A DNA stretch of 64,000 bases. Source: CAZDWZ01 sp964509425. GTDB lineage: Bacteria; Bdellovibrionota_C; UBA2361; SZUA-149; CAZDWZ01. The first letter of the stretch is position 1, and each line of letters opens with the position of its first letter. The notes below the pieces were generated by a model. It was not told the origin of the DNA. It ran no database searches and saw only the letters and a list, made by a program, of their open reading frames with translations. The stretch covers positions 434,001-498,000 of the forward strand of contig CAZDWZ010000001.1 of NCBI GenBank assembly GCA_964509425.1. The letters are read 5' to 3'. Position numbers and translations under genes: made by a program. Below, in pieces: positions 24,927 through 34,235 of this stretch.

Positions 24927-25733
24927 ATGGAATCCAAGGTCCGACTCTACGTCGCGGGAGGCGCGTTTTTAACGTGTGCCCTGCTCGCTATCTTCGGCAA
25001 TCTCGTAACGGCATTTGTCGTTGCGATAGCCGCTGTGAGCATCGTCGGCGCCTGGATCGGACTGAACCACTTTTTTCCAGCGGAGCCGCCCGCTCCGCCA
25101 TCAGAGATTCCTGTTCCACCACGCCGTAAAGTCACGCCACCACCGACCGTGCTCGGATCAAGAAGACCTACTCCCACGGAGCAAAAAAGTTTCAGCGAGC
25201 AGCAGTTTGCAGCTTTAAAAACGGCACTGAAAACCCCTTCGGCGTCGAACAATCCCGTGGCCGGAGCCGGAAACTCCAAGTCCAATTCATCGTCCAAACG
25301 TTTGACGGAAGCGGAGCTGAGAGAACAACTTTGCAACCGGCAAGACGAACTCGGCCCCCTCATCGCCCGCTCCCGGAGAAGACAGCAGGAACTGGAACGC
25401 TGGGTGCAAGAAAATGTCGGACAAGCGACTCCTGAAGCACTGAACTCGCTCCGGGATAGCCAACTCATTATCGACGCACTGCAAAAGCGATTTGATAAAA
25501 CGCATGCCCTGCTGGAAGAGGCGATCACGGAAAACACCGTGCTCGAGGTTCTTGAAATGCCGCTTATCGTCGATGAAGATGCGATGTGTCATCTGAAGAC
25601 CGGGAAAACCTTCCGGCCCTTGAGACATCATGAATGGGAATCCACTCTCGAGCGCCTCTTCAATAAGGTTTCGCCGAACCAAAAACGAAGCCCGACCGGA
25701 TCTTTCCGTATGCCTCCAACGGGCGAAAGCTAA
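24927..25733 (+). CDS. Membrane-anchored protein of unknown function
   Basis: A 268-residue protein. Two hydrophobic segments at the N-terminus (about 7-24 and 26-47) precede a Pro-rich linker (EPPAPPSEIPVPPRRKVTPPP), a Ser/Asn-rich region, and a charged helical region (about 125-205) likely to form a coiled coil. A C-terminal part around VDEDAMCHLKTGKTFRPL follows. No known domain recognised. It stands alone between the two-component system and a repeat element; both ends are intergenic. Confidence 0.7.
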   Translation: MESKVRLYVAGGAFLTCALLAIFGNLVTAFVVAIAAVSIVGAWIGLNHFFPAEPPAPPSEIPVPPRRKVTPPPTVLGSRRPTPTEQKSFSEQQFAALKTALKTPSASNNPVAGAGNSKSNSSSKRLTEAELREQLCNRQDELGPLIARSRRRQQELERWVQENVGQATPEALNSLRDSQLIIDALQKRFDKTHALLEEAITENTVLEVLEMPLIVDEDAMCHLKTGKTFRPLRHHEWESTLERLFNKVSPNQKRSPTGSFRMPPTGES

Positions 25734-25745
25734 GCCACTTCTCAT

Positions 25746-25850
25746 CTCTGTGCGTCTGTGTCTCTGTGGTTCAATACGCTTCGCGGGCCAGGTCGTATCG
25801 ACGCAGTAATTCGAAATCCTGTTGAACTACAGAGACACAGAGGCTCTCTA
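25746..25850 (+). repeat. Long inverted repeat of 8-nt CTCTGTGx units, copy 2
   Basis: The left arm is CTCTGTGC, GTCTGTGT, CTCTGTGG then TTCAA. After about 47 bases the right arm reads TTGAA, CTACAGAG, ACACAGAG. The element fills the space between convergent genes (stops at 25733 and 25853) almost exactly. It may serve as a two-way terminator; related copies are at 9760 and 59601. Confidence 0.85.
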
Positions 25851-25852
25851 AT

Positions 25853-27094
25853 TTAGAGTAGCCACTTCCCTTTCGCGATCAGCGGGAGCTCTGATCCGTC
25901 ATACAGCGTCGCGTTCACATCGACTTGCTCGGAAGAGATCATCATATCGGTATGAACATGACTATCATTACAGCCAACAGCCTCGAGCTGTTCCGGAGTC
26001 ATCGTCGCACCTCCGTCGATACAGAAACGGTAGGCGAAACCCACGGCGATGTGGCACGCCGCGTTTTCGTCAAATAGGATCTCCTGGAAGATGTTCCCCA
26101 TTTGAAAAATCGGAGAATCGATGCCGACGAGCGCTACCTCTCCCAATTTTTTCGCACCGGGGTCGCTTGAGATGTATTCCGCAAAAGTTTCCCGGCCCTC
26201 CCGGGCGGTGAACTCAGAAATCTCACCTTTTTCAAACTTCAGTTCCAAGCCCTCGATGAGCTTGCCGTTAATGAAAAACGGGCGAGTCGCACGAACCATT
26301 CCACTCGTTCCTCGGCAATCCGGAGTCGTGAACACTTCTTCCGTTGGGATGTTCGGCTCAAATTCCACACCACGTGGACTGAGATCGCGCCCACCCTTAA
26401 AAATCGCCTTCTCCGACAGGAGAACTCGCAAGTCCGTGCCGGGGCCCGTGAAGTGAAGCTGCTTAATCTTTTTCGCGGTTAGAAAAGAGGCGCGCCGTTG
26501 CAGGTTGTCATTATGTGTGAGCCATTTCTCGAGACAATCCGGAGTATCCGCCCGGCTTGCTTTAAAGATGGCCTGCCATAACTTTGCACACGCCGACTCC
26601 GGCGACTCTCCCGGAAAAACTTTCATTCCCCACTTTGGTGTAGCACCGGCGGCAACCGTCCAATGTACTCGACTCTTTCCGATACCTTCTTCGTAAAAAG
26701 TGCGCAGCGCTTTCCGTTGGTGCAGTTGCATGGAATTAACCTTCTTCGGATCGAGGTCGGAGAGAATCTCAGGTTCCTCACTTCCCGTGATCCGAATATT
26801 CGCCCCGGTCTCTTCGAGCAGCTCGGCAAACTTCACCGGAATATGACGAGGAACAAATGAAAGATCTTCTTCCGAGCTTTTCAGCAGCCGGATGCGAGCA
26901 AGCCGCGGATCGCCGAGATCGACCATCACAAACTTTGCACCCCGGTCATAGGCATGCTCCGCCAACAGGCACACGAAATCTCGGTGACATGCCTCGGCGG
27001 CGATATTGAGAATCTGACCCGGCTGAATGTTCAGACCATGAACGATGAGAAGCTCTGCATAACGGCTGAGCTGGGTTTGAAAATCTTCTTTCAT
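25853..27094 (-). CDS. Aminopeptidase, M29 (aminopeptidase T) family
   Basis: A 413-residue metal-dependent cytosolic aminopeptidase from the ATG at 27094, which has GGAGG 7 bases before it. Landmarks are DFQTQLSRYAELLIVHGLNIQPGQILNI at the start, GRDLSPRGVEFEPNIPTEEVFTTPD (metal-binding Glu region), NGKLIEGLELKFEKGEI, and HIAVGFAYRF...VHTDMMI with the C-terminal His and Asp metal ligands. Likely general peptide turnover. It follows rluD after 89 bases on the same strand. Confidence 0.93.
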   Translation of the reverse strand: MKEDFQTQLSRYAELLIVHGLNIQPGQILNIAAEACHRDFVCLLAEHAYDRGAKFVMVDLGDPRLARIRLLKSSEEDLSFVPRHIPVKFAELLEETGANIRITGSEEPEILSDLDPKKVNSMQLHQRKALRTFYEEGIGKSRVHWTVAAGATPKWGMKVFPGESPESACAKLWQAIFKASRADTPDCLEKWLTHNDNLQRRASFLTAKKIKQLHFTGPGTDLRVLLSEKAIFKGGRDLSPRGVEFEPNIPTEEVFTTPDCRGTSGMVRATRPFFINGKLIEGLELKFEKGEISEFTAREGRETFAEYISSDPGAKKLGEVALVGIDSPIFQMGNIFQEILFDENAACHIAVGFAYRFCIDGGATMTPEQLEAVGCNDSHVHTDMMISSEQVDVNATLYDGSELPLIAKGKWLL

Positions 27095-27183
27095 ACTGAC
27101 CTCCGGATGTCCGCCTCCTCTCGAGCGCGTGAGATATCTTACCAAATATTGGTAGCGGGGTGTTTTGACGACCCACTACCGGA

Positions 27184-28203
27184 TTATTCTCGTTTTCGAA
27201 ACTCTTCTATTAGCCGAAGCATGTCATCCGGCAGCTCCACTTGAAAGCTCACCCGCTCACCGGTGATGGGGTGAAGAAACGCCAGAGAATACGCATGAAG
27301 TGCTTGCCGACCAAAGTCGACGAGCACGCGTCGCAGACGAGGCGAATAGGAGCCGCTGGCCGCGCCGTAGACGGGATCGCCCAGTATCGGTGCATTGGCG
27401 GCCTGAAAGTGCACGCGGATTTGATGCGTACGGCCGGTCTCAAGCTCCACTTCACACAACACGACACGCTCGAATGACTCTTGAACTTTCCAAAATGTCC
27501 TCGCCTCGCGGCCGCCTTCGGCGACCACCGACATCTTCACGCGGGCGGACGGACTCCGGCCGATTGGGAGCTCGATCACCCCGGACTGTCCATCCTTTGC
27601 AACAATGCTTCCTTTCTTCGATCTCGGAACGTTCGCCGAGACCAGCAAATATCTGCGGCTCATGGTTCTCGGAGCTTTAAGCTGCTTCGTGAGATGGCGA
27701 AACGCCTCCTCGGTTTTAGCGATTACCATCAGGCCGCTCGTGTCCTTGTCCAAGCGATGAACAAGGCCGGGACGGAAAGCGTCGCCAATTGGTTTTATGT
27801 CTGAGCCCAAATGATGAAGCAGACCGTGAACCAAAGTCGAAGTGTCCCGACCCGCTCCGGGATGAACAACGAGTCCGGGAGGTTTGTTAATGACGAGAAA
27901 GGAGCTCTCTTCGTGGACGACCGAGAACGAGATATTCTCGTCGGGTGTCAGAGAGAGAGTTCGTGGCGGAGGAATATCAAAATATATCGTTCCACCCGCT
28001 TTCGGCCGGAATCCGGTCTTTGTAATAACGGTCCCGTCGACGGTGACTCGTCCATCCTCTATCCACGCGGCAACCTGAGATCGCGTTGGCGACCCATCTC
28101 CGGCGAGCGATTCCGTGACGATTTGATCGAGCCTCTTCCCGCTCGCGGGAACTACAAGACTAAAGCGTCGCGGCGAGGATTCTTCGCGCTTCTTCGATGT
28201 CAT
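27184..28203 (-). CDS. rluD: Pseudouridine synthase, RluA/RluD family
   Basis: A 339-residue enzyme that isomerises uridines in 23S rRNA. It has an N-terminal S4 RNA-binding domain (about 20-75) and the catalytic segment FRPGLVHRLDKDTSGLMVIAKT with catalytic Asp, ETGRTHQIRVHF, and ALHAYSLAFLHPITGE. The start overlaps the end of ribF by 44 bases. RluD-like enzymes usually modify helix 69; the exact target within RluA/C/D cannot be fixed from sequence reading alone. Confidence 0.92.
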   Translation of the reverse strand: MTSKKREESSPRRFSLVVPASGKRLDQIVTESLAGDGSPTRSQVAAWIEDGRVTVDGTVITKTGFRPKAGGTIYFDIPPPRTLSLTPDENISFSVVHEESSFLVINKPPGLVVHPGAGRDTSTLVHGLLHHLGSDIKPIGDAFRPGLVHRLDKDTSGLMVIAKTEEAFRHLTKQLKAPRTMSRRYLLVSANVPRSKKGSIVAKDGQSGVIELPIGRSPSARVKMSVVAEGGREARTFWKVQESFERVVLCEVELETGRTHQIRVHFQAANAPILGDPVYGAASGSYSPRLRRVLVDFGRQALHAYSLAFLHPITGERVSFQVELPDDMLRLIEEFRKRE

Positions 28204-29152
28204 GAGTAATCTGACGCTTTAATCCTTCAATTTCGGAGAAGTTTCTCTCATCGCGAATTCGTCCGGCGAACATCACCTCCATGCGCTGCCCGTATATCGA
28301 GCCGAGGTCGCGATCGAGAACGTGAACTTCGAGAAGCCGCGGACCTCCGCCGAATGTCGGACGAACACCAAGGTTCGCGATGGCATCGTAGCCCTCGTTC
28401 GCCATCATCACCCGCACCGCATACACTCCGTTTTTCGGGAGGAAGATACGACCGAGCTCTAAATTTGCAGTTCGGAAGCCGAGCGAAGCGCCTCGCTCAG
28501 CGCCGTGACATACTCTCCCTGACACCGAATATGTTCGCCCGAGCAGGGTCGTGACCGTCGCAATATCACCGGCCTGAAGTGCTTCACGGAGGAGAGTCGT
28601 GCTGACTCTCATCCCGTCTATCTCGACCGGAGGAACGATACCGACTTCGAAACCGAACTTCGCGCCGAGCCGTTCGAGTACTTCGACACTTCCCTCCCGA
28701 CCTTTCCCGAACGCCCAGTCATGACCGACGACAACAATCGATGCTCCAAGTCCGCGAATGAGAAATCGTTCGACAAACTCCTCAGCCGAAAGCATCGCAA
28801 AGTGCTTGGTAAAATGTGCGGATACGCAAAGATCGAATCCGAATTTCTCGGCAAGTTCGGCTTTTGAACGAAGGGTGCTCACGGGCAATGGCACTTTCTC
28901 AGTCTCGCCCCGGCTTCTTGCGAGAAATGCTCTCGGATGTGGATGAAACGTAAGAACGGCGAGGCAAGGCGATCGCTTGCCTTCCTCCGCCCGGACACGC
29001 GACCTCACCCGCTCCTTTAAAACGGAAAAAAGCTGCTGGTGCCCCAAATGCAGGCCGTCGAAATTCCCAATGGTAACTCCGACAGTCCTGTCCTCGATAT
29101 CCGCAATAGCCGGCTCGAGAAACCCCTCATGCGAAACCCGGCGTAACAGCAC
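28160..29152 (-). CDS. ribF: Bifunctional riboflavin kinase/FAD synthetase
   Basis: A 330-residue two-domain enzyme. The N-terminal FMN adenylyltransferase has GVTIGNFDGLHLGHQQL, FHPHPRAFL, and VVVGHDWAFGKGREGSVEVL. The C-terminal riboflavin kinase has GRTYSVSGRVCHGAERGASLGFRTANLEL (PTAN-like motif with altered Pro-Thr) and YGQRMEVMFAGRIRDERNFS. The start is GTG, sharing bases with the TAG of cpoB (TAGTG), so translation is coupled. Linkage to cpoB and rluD is conserved only loosely between lineages. Confidence 0.95.
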   Translation of the reverse strand: MLLRRVSHEGFLEPAIADIEDRTVGVTIGNFDGLHLGHQQLFSVLKERVRSRVRAEEGKRSPCLAVLTFHPHPRAFLARSRGETEKVPLPVSTLRSKAELAEKFGFDLCVSAHFTKHFAMLSAEEFVERFLIRGLGASIVVVGHDWAFGKGREGSVEVLERLGAKFGFEVGIVPPVEIDGMRVSTTLLREALQAGDIATVTTLLGRTYSVSGRVCHGAERGASLGFRTANLELGRIFLPKNGVYAVRVMMANEGYDAIANLGVRPTFGGGPRLLEVHVLDRDLGSIYGQRMEVMFAGRIRDERNFSEIEGLKRQITHDIEEARRILAATL

Positions 29153-29901
29153 TACCTTCTCCTGCGCGGCGGAGGAGGAGGCGGAGGCTGCAACTCCGAC
29201 AACAGCGCCTTTGCGCGAGGTGTCACGATGGAGCTTGGGTGCTCGTCGAGCAACTTCTGAAGAGTGAGCACCGCATCCTGCTTTGCTCCGGTTTTTACGA
29301 AAGTATCGGCGAGATAAAAAAGAGAAGGAGGCACGAAATCCTCGGCTGGATATTTTCCGAAAACATCGCTGAACGCGCCGACTGCCTGATCGTATTTGCC
29401 GAGCTTCTGATAGGTGATCCCCAACCAGAACAGCGCATTATCCGTGAATGCCGTGCCCGGATTAGAAGTAATAAAGCTCGTCAGGGTTTGATTAGCGCTT
29501 TCGAGATCTCCCGTGCGGATTTGTTGAAGCGCAAGCTTGTATTGTTCTGCCGCGGGACCGGAGTTTGCGGCGATGCGCTCATCGTCAGCGTTTAGCAAAT
29601 CCTCGGGGACGCCGGCTGGAGGGGGAACACGCGATTTCAGCTTCGTGATGGTTTGTTCGAGCTCTTGAGTTTTCCCTGTCGAGACGTGCTGAACTTCCTC
29701 GACGCGGCCGGTCAGACTTCGCATCTCGGAGCCGATCTGCCTGAGTGATGTCGTTTGCTCAGCTTGAAGTGCGCGGATGTCGGCAATCTCAGTTTTCAGC
29801 TTTCTCGTGGTTTCCTCGAGTTGAGTGATCCGGCCGTCGCTGCAGGCCGTGAAGGCCGCAGCAACTCCCGTTCCGAGTGAGATTAACGCCAGGCGTCGCA
29901 T
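29152..29901 (-). CDS. cpoB: Cell division coordinator CpoB/YbgF-like TPR lipoprotein
   Basis: About 249 residues from the ATG at 29901. A lipoprotein signal ends in AAFTAC, followed by a coiled coil (about 30-105, ITQLEETTRKLKTEIADIRAL) and C-terminal TPR repeats (QYKLALQQIRTGDLESANQTL, DNALFWLGITYQKLGKYDQAVGAF, SLFYLADTFVKTGAKQDAVLTL). The tail is RPPPPPPPRRRR-like. CpoB links Tol-Pal with peptidoglycan synthesis at the septum. It follows pal after a rho-independent terminator and an 18-base tandem duplication. The E. coli protein is not a lipoprotein, so the lipobox is a lineage trait. Confidence 0.88.
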   Translation of the reverse strand: MRRLALISLGTGVAAAFTACSDGRITQLEETTRKLKTEIADIRALQAEQTTSLRQIGSEMRSLTGRVEEVQHVSTGKTQELEQTITKLKSRVPPPAGVPEDLLNADDERIAANSGPAAEQYKLALQQIRTGDLESANQTLTSFITSNPGTAFTDNALFWLGITYQKLGKYDQAVGAFSDVFGKYPAEDFVPPSLFYLADTFVKTGAKQDAVLTLQKLLDEHPSSIVTPRAKALLSELQPPPPPPPRRRR

Positions 29902-30020
29902 GTTCGTCGAATATTCAAAAGGAGCCATAGTTCTCGCAGAATGTAATCGCTTCCCAGCAAAGTAAATAAAAGCCATCGAACAAAAGGGCCCGGACCAAAC
30001 TAAAACCCGTCCGCAAAAAA

Positions 30021-30081
30021 GCCCGAGATCAAAAAAAGGCCCGAGATCAAAAAAGGAGCAGTCCCGGTTAAAGGCTGCTCC
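30021..30081 (-). terminator. Rho-independent terminator after pal with duplicated A-rich unit
   Basis: On the minus strand a GGAGCAG...CTGCTCC stem (30055-30081) is followed by a T-run (30049-30054). Just beyond, GCCCGAGATCAAAAAA is present twice with an 18-base period (30021-30036 and 30039-30054). The structure lies between pal and cpoB and should reduce read-through. Confidence 0.8.
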
Positions 30082-30129
30082 CTCTCGCGTGTGCGGAACT
30101 GCAGCACGCCTACGCTTTTCGAGAAGTAA

Positions 30130-30603
30130 TTACTTCTTCAAAGCAAAATGCACACGGCGGTTCTTCGACCAAGCTGACTCGGTGTGACCCGTATCGAGTG
30201 GGATTTCTTCCCCGTAGCTGATCGTGCTCATCTGCTCCTTCTTCACGCCCAGAGTGCGGAGGAAGTCATAAGCGGACCGAGCGCGGCGCTCGCCGAGAGC
30301 GAGGTTGTATTCGTTCGTTCCACGCTCGTCGCAATGTCCTTCGAGCTGAACCGGACGACCAGGATTATCCATCATGAACTTTGCGTTATCCCGGAGGGTA
30401 CCTTGAGATACCGAGGATAGAGTGGCAGAATCATAGTCGAAATGAATATCGGGAACTTCACCGCCTGCTCGGGCAATCGGGATGTTTCCATCGCCAGCTT
30501 CGCCGAGATCACCGGACTCTCCTGTTCCACCCTTTTTACTGCTCGAGCAAGCGAACAGCGACATACTAAGCATTACCAAAAACATTATACGAACCCTACG
30601 CAT
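30130..30603 (-). CDS. pal: Peptidoglycan-associated lipoprotein
   Basis: A 157-residue outer-membrane lipoprotein. Signal peptide with lipobox LFAC (Cys near 19), a Ser/Gly-rich linker, then an OmpA-type peptidoglycan-binding domain: IHFDYDSATLS, LEGHCDERGTNEYNLALGERRA and SYGEEIPLDTGHTESAWSKNRRVHF. Binds peptidoglycan and TolB. GGAGGAG precedes the ATG. It is separated from tolB by about 240 bases and has its own strong terminator, so it may be transcribed from its own promoter as well. Confidence 0.97.
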   Translation of the reverse strand: MRRVRIMFLVMLSMSLFACSSSKKGGTGESGDLGEAGDGNIPIARAGGEVPDIHFDYDSATLSSVSQGTLRDNAKFMMDNPGRPVQLEGHCDERGTNEYNLALGERRARSAYDFLRTLGVKKEQMSTISYGEEIPLDTGHTESAWSKNRRVHFALKK

Positions 30604-30842
30604 CAGATCCTCCTCCAGCGTTCATAAGCTGTAAATTTGCAAAATATTAAAGAAAATTCTTTGGGAAACTCGCCCTCTTCATACTTAAGGAAACAGCAGG
30701 AAGCAAGCGGCAATTTCCGTCAAGCTCCTATTTGAACTTCGGAAAGCTCTCACTCGTGGAGGCGCTGCTCCCGAACAACTACACCTCCTCCCCGAACCCG
30801 GCGGCGCCGCGGAATCGGGGCCACCGCGGTTATCCGAACAAT

Positions 30843-32174
30843 CTACTCAAGTTTTGGCCCCCAGCTTGGTGCGCTGTCCTCGGACTTCGCAAACGTGATG
30901 CGAACCGGGCCCGAGGCCCCGTTGTTCAGCAACGAGAGGACGGCGATATTCCTCGGTCCCCCGCCGAAATTGGAGCTAAACGCCAGGAATCGGCCGTCCG
31001 GCGACCAATTCGGCTCTTCGTTGTCTCCAGCGAAAGTGAGCTGAGTGGTTTGACTACCGTCCGCATTCGAAGTGAAGATCTGATTTCCACCCGCACGGCA
31101 AACAAATGAGATTTTGTCTCCTTTCGGACTCCACGAAGGAGAAGTGCAGTAGTTGCTATTTGTGAAGCTGATTCGCTGTGCAGGCTCACCGTCAATCGAC
31201 ATCACGTAAATCTGGGGTCCGCCAGCGCGGTTCGAGCAGAAGACGACTCTTCGGCCGTCAGGCGAGAGAGATGGTGAGACGTCGATCGAATCGCCGCTCG
31301 TCAGTTTTTTTATCAAGCTGCCCTTGAGATCGAGAATCGCGATTTTCGACACCCCGGCAATCGCCGCGGAAGTGACGATTCGTCCGCCATCCTTCGTGAA
31401 CTTTGCACCGATCTCGAGGCCTGGTCGTTGAGTCACTTCACGCGCCTGCCCTCCGTCGACGGATGTGATGTAGAGCTCAGGCTTCCGCGAGGCATAGGAT
31501 GTATAGACCAACTTATCTCCCGCGGGATTCCACGACGGAGAAAGCGCGAGCCCTTTGTCCCGGGTCAGCTGGCGGATATTCGAGCCGTCGAGATCCATCA
31601 TGAAGAGCTCTTTAAAGCGGCCCACCCGAGAAACAAAGGCGATTTTCGTTCCGAAGATGCCGGGCTCCCCCGTGAAATATCGGACAATCTCGTTCGCGAA
31701 CTTATGAGCAATCCCCGGAAGATCGTTTGCCGCCGCAGAGTACTGCTTTCCGACGACCGGCTTTTGTTGCTGAACGTCGTAGAGATACATCCGCACCGAG
31801 ACCCCCTCTCCCGTTTGCCGAATGTCGCCGCGGACGAGTCCGTCTGCACCGATAACAGACCAATCCGAGAAGGCCACCTTATCCGGCTCGGAGCATTTCC
31901 CGGGTGCTTCGACGAAGCTCGACGGATTAATGAGCCGGAACAATCCAGTGATCTGCAGGTCACGCGTAATGACATCAGCAATCTTCTGCGCCCCTTCGCT
32001 TCCGGCGCCCGAATCGCAAAGCCGCGGCACGGCGACCGGGAACCCGCCAGTGCCCGGACCAGTGATTGGAACATCCGTCTGCGCCAACGCGTTTTGATTC
32101 GATGCGCAGAGCAGCGAAAAGGCAAACGCCGCTTGGAGGAGAGTGATTGATAACGTCGACGTGATTCTTCTCAT
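30843..32174 (-). CDS. tolB: Tol-Pal system beta-propeller protein TolB
   Basis: About 443 residues from the ATG at 32174 (AAGGA upstream). Signal peptide about 1-31 ending in NALAQ. The N-terminal domain includes IADVITRDLQITGLFRLINPSSF. Six-bladed WD40-like propeller repeats are visible as DGSNIRQLTRDKGLALSPSWNP, PELYITSVDGGQAREVT, GPQIYVMSIDGEPAQRIS and the closing DSAPSWGP. Periplasmic partner of Pal and TolA. The gap of 454 bases to tolA is unusually long for this operon. Confidence 0.97.
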   Translation of the reverse strand: MRRITSTLSITLLQAAFAFSLLCASNQNALAQTDVPITGPGTGGFPVAVPRLCDSGAGSEGAQKIADVITRDLQITGLFRLINPSSFVEAPGKCSEPDKVAFSDWSVIGADGLVRGDIRQTGEGVSVRMYLYDVQQQKPVVGKQYSAAANDLPGIAHKFANEIVRYFTGEPGIFGTKIAFVSRVGRFKELFMMDLDGSNIRQLTRDKGLALSPSWNPAGDKLVYTSYASRKPELYITSVDGGQAREVTQRPGLEIGAKFTKDGGRIVTSAAIAGVSKIAILDLKGSLIKKLTSGDSIDVSPSLSPDGRRVVFCSNRAGGPQIYVMSIDGEPAQRISFTNSNYCTSPSWSPKGDKISFVCRAGGNQIFTSNADGSQTTQLTFAGDNEEPNWSPDGRFLAFSSNFGGGPRNIAVLSLLNNGASGPVRITFAKSEDSAPSWGPKLE

Positions 32175-32628
32175 AAGGTCCTTTGGTGATCCGCTCTCTT
32201 CAAAAGAAGCCGCTTCTTCGGGAACGCAGCGGCGGGAATGACTCGCAAAAAAATTGCAGGAAAATTGCCAGCGATATTCGTGAGAGAATGAATTCCGCAC
32301 AATAACTTCCCTTCGTGTTCGGACGGCAAGCTAGCAAATAAATTTACGGTCGGCACTAGTGCTCTGACAACTAAGTTTTGAGCGGAAACTGATGGTTCGC
32401 CCACTTCACTCTGTCCGTCCAGGCCGGCAAATCTAGGTTCTCGTTCGGGAAAACTGTGCAGCAGCGAGGGATTTAGGATGTCGCGGAATCGTCGACGCAC
32501 GCGAGTTCCCACTCATCCGTGACTAAAAGCACCGTGATTGATTGCATTCTTGCGGTGTTCGCGACGAGAAACAAAAGGGCCGTGCCAAGGGAACGTAAGT
32601 TGAAGGCGAGCTTCAAGTCTCTGTCCGT
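32175..32628. other. Long gap inside the tol operon
   Basis: About 450 bases between tolA and tolB on the minus strand. I see no convincing gene; short frames have no motifs. It contains one arm (32356-32369) of the CTAGTGCTC-GACA repeat. It may hold an internal promoter for tolB. Confidence 0.6.
32356..32369 (+). repeat. Single arm of the CTAGTGCTCYGACA repeat
   Basis: CTAGTGCTCTGACA differs by one base from the perfect arms at 20160 and 20219. I found no matching reverse arm within the next 200 bases, so this is a half copy or a fixed binding-type motif. It lies in the tolA-tolB gap. Confidence 0.55.
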
Positions 32629-33615
32629 CTACTGCCTCACTTCCTTCGAATCAAAGTTAAATCGCACATCGCTGAAACGGGAATAGAGATCAGGTGGCGG
32701 AGGAGGTACCGGAGAAGCCTTGTAGACTGCCCGGACGACGGAATCATCGAAATTCCGGTTTCCGGACGAAGACTCAACTTTCACGTCTTGTATCTGGCCG
32801 TTCTGAAGGATGCGCACTCGGACGTTTGCAACAAGCCGGTCCGAACCGCCAAGCCAGCTCCAACCTCGCTTAACATGCGAAGTGAGCGCGTTTCGATAGG
32901 CAATCTCTTCCAATGACCCGAGGGTGCCGCCGCCCATGCCTTGACCGCCGAGCTTCGCAGCACCGAACCCGTCTCCACCTGCCGCGGCCGATTCTCCCTC
33001 GTATTGGTTCTGGACTCTCCGGGCAGCGCGATCGATAGCCTTGTCTCTGGCTTCTCGTTCTTTTTCCTTGCTGACCCGCTCTTGCTCTTCTTTCTTCTTC
33101 TCTTCCTCTTTTTTCTTCTTTTCCTTTTCCTGCTTTTCTTTCAGTTTTTGCTTCTCTTCTTCCTTCCGCTGCTTTTCTTCGAGCGCCTTTTTCTCAGCAA
33201 GGATTTTTGCGGGATCTTCGACGACAGACGGCTGAGTAAGTTCTTTTTGGGGTTTCTCTTCCGGCGGAGGCGTTTTTTCTACCGGATCTTTGACTTGCGG
33301 CTCTGACTTCTTGGTCACTTCTTTTGCTTTCGGCTCATCCGGCTTCTCGACTTCTCGATTCTGTTGCGGTGTGAGTATTTTTTTCCCACCATCTTTTGGA
33401 ACCTGAGAGATACCGCCAAGATTCATTCCGCCTTCAAGGGTCACCGAAAACACTTGTTGTGCTCCCGAAGCGTCAGCGGCGGTCCGCTCAAGTACAAAAA
33501 TTACAATAGCGCCGAGAAAGAAGTGAAGGAGCAACGACGTAACAACGCCGGCTCGAAACGAGACGCCGGGAGAGTGGCCGAATCGAACGAATTCAATCGT
33601 ATCTGTTTCTGTCAT
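32629..33615 (-). CDS. tolA: TolA/TonB-like periplasm-spanning protein
   Basis: A 328-residue protein anchored by one N-terminal helix (about 20-43). Domain II is a Pro/Lys/Glu linker followed by a long Lys/Glu helix (about 130-200, many KEKEE repeats). The C-terminal domain is TonB-like: AYRNALTSHVKRGWSWLGG, VRVRILQNGQIQDVKVESSSGN, FDDSVVRAVYKASPVPPPP. Acts with TolQ and TolR to use the proton motive force for outer-membrane constriction. Start 67 bases after tolR, and tolB follows. Confidence 0.93.
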   Translation of the reverse strand: MTETDTIEFVRFGHSPGVSFRAGVVTSLLLHFFLGAIVIFVLERTAADASGAQQVFSVTLEGGMNLGGISQVPKDGGKKILTPQQNREVEKPDEPKAKEVTKKSEPQVKDPVEKTPPPEEKPQKELTQPSVVEDPAKILAEKKALEEKQRKEEEKQKLKEKQEKEKKKKEEEKKKEEQERVSKEKEREARDKAIDRAARRVQNQYEGESAAAGGDGFGAAKLGGQGMGGGTLGSLEEIAYRNALTSHVKRGWSWLGGSDRLVANVRVRILQNGQIQDVKVESSSGNRNFDDSVVRAVYKASPVPPPPPDLYSRFSDVRFNFDSKEVRQ

Positions 33616-33682
33616 AGTCCTGCGTTTACAATTCGATGCTCTCTGGTGTCCGAACTCTGAGAACGGCGGGCCCTCGGCGTAA

Positions 33683-34093
33683 TTATGAAGGCTCGGTGAT
33701 CAGCCCGACTTTGGTTATTCCCTCTCGACGCATCGAGCCCATGACCGCCATGACGTTCCCGTAGGGAACCCGGCGATCGGCCTTTACGAACACCCGCTTG
33801 TCCTTTCGACGTTCGAGTATCGCAAGGAGTTTCGTGCCGAGGACCTTTACCTCAACCGCGTTACCGGAACCGATAAATACCGCCCCATCTTTATCAATGG
33901 AGACAACGAGCTGCTCTCCTTCTCCCTCTATTGGAGCGATTGTCTCCTTCGGAAGTTCAAGCTCCACCCCCTGCTGGAGAATCGGGGCCGTAACCATGAA
34001 AATCACGAGGAGAACCAACATGACGTCGACCAACGGGGTCACGTTGATTTGGGATATTGCCCCGCCTTCTTCGCCTTGCTCGTCAAAAGCCAT
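33683..34093 (-). CDS. tolR: Biopolymer transport protein TolR/ExbD family
   Basis: A 136-residue proton-channel subunit. One helix (about 18-38) has INVTPLVDVMLVLLVIFMVT with the essential membrane Asp in LVDVMLVLL. A periplasmic domain follows with ELPKETIAPIEGEGEQLVVSIDKDG and VFVKADRRVPYGNVMAVMGSMRREGITKVGLIT. Downstream of tolQ, upstream of tolA, so tolR is preferred over exbD. Confidence 0.95.
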   Translation of the reverse strand: MAFDEQGEEGGAISQINVTPLVDVMLVLLVIFMVTAPILQQGVELELPKETIAPIEGEGEQLVVSIDKDGAVFIGSGNAVEVKVLGTKLLAILERRKDKRVFVKADRRVPYGNVMAVMGSMRREGITKVGLITEPS

Positions 34094-34235
34094 AAATCAT
34101 TTTATCCGAACTCTCTGCTCGTGCCTCGTTCGTGAAGAACCGAGCAAAGCTCATTTCCACTCATTTTTTGTCCGGAGCAGAGCACTCGTTCCTACCTCAG
34201 CTCCGCAGGCCAGGGGCTCCTCTCCGAGAAATTAC

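Noticed and set aside
30000..30120. Small RNA gene between cpoB and pal
   Set aside because: The hairpin and T-run are fully explained as the pal terminator; no separate promoter seen.
32971..33306. Phe/Leu-rich plus-strand frame suggesting a membrane protein
   Set aside because: It is the complement of the Lys/Glu-rich helix of tolA; the hydrophobicity is an artefact of AAG/GAA codons read backwards.
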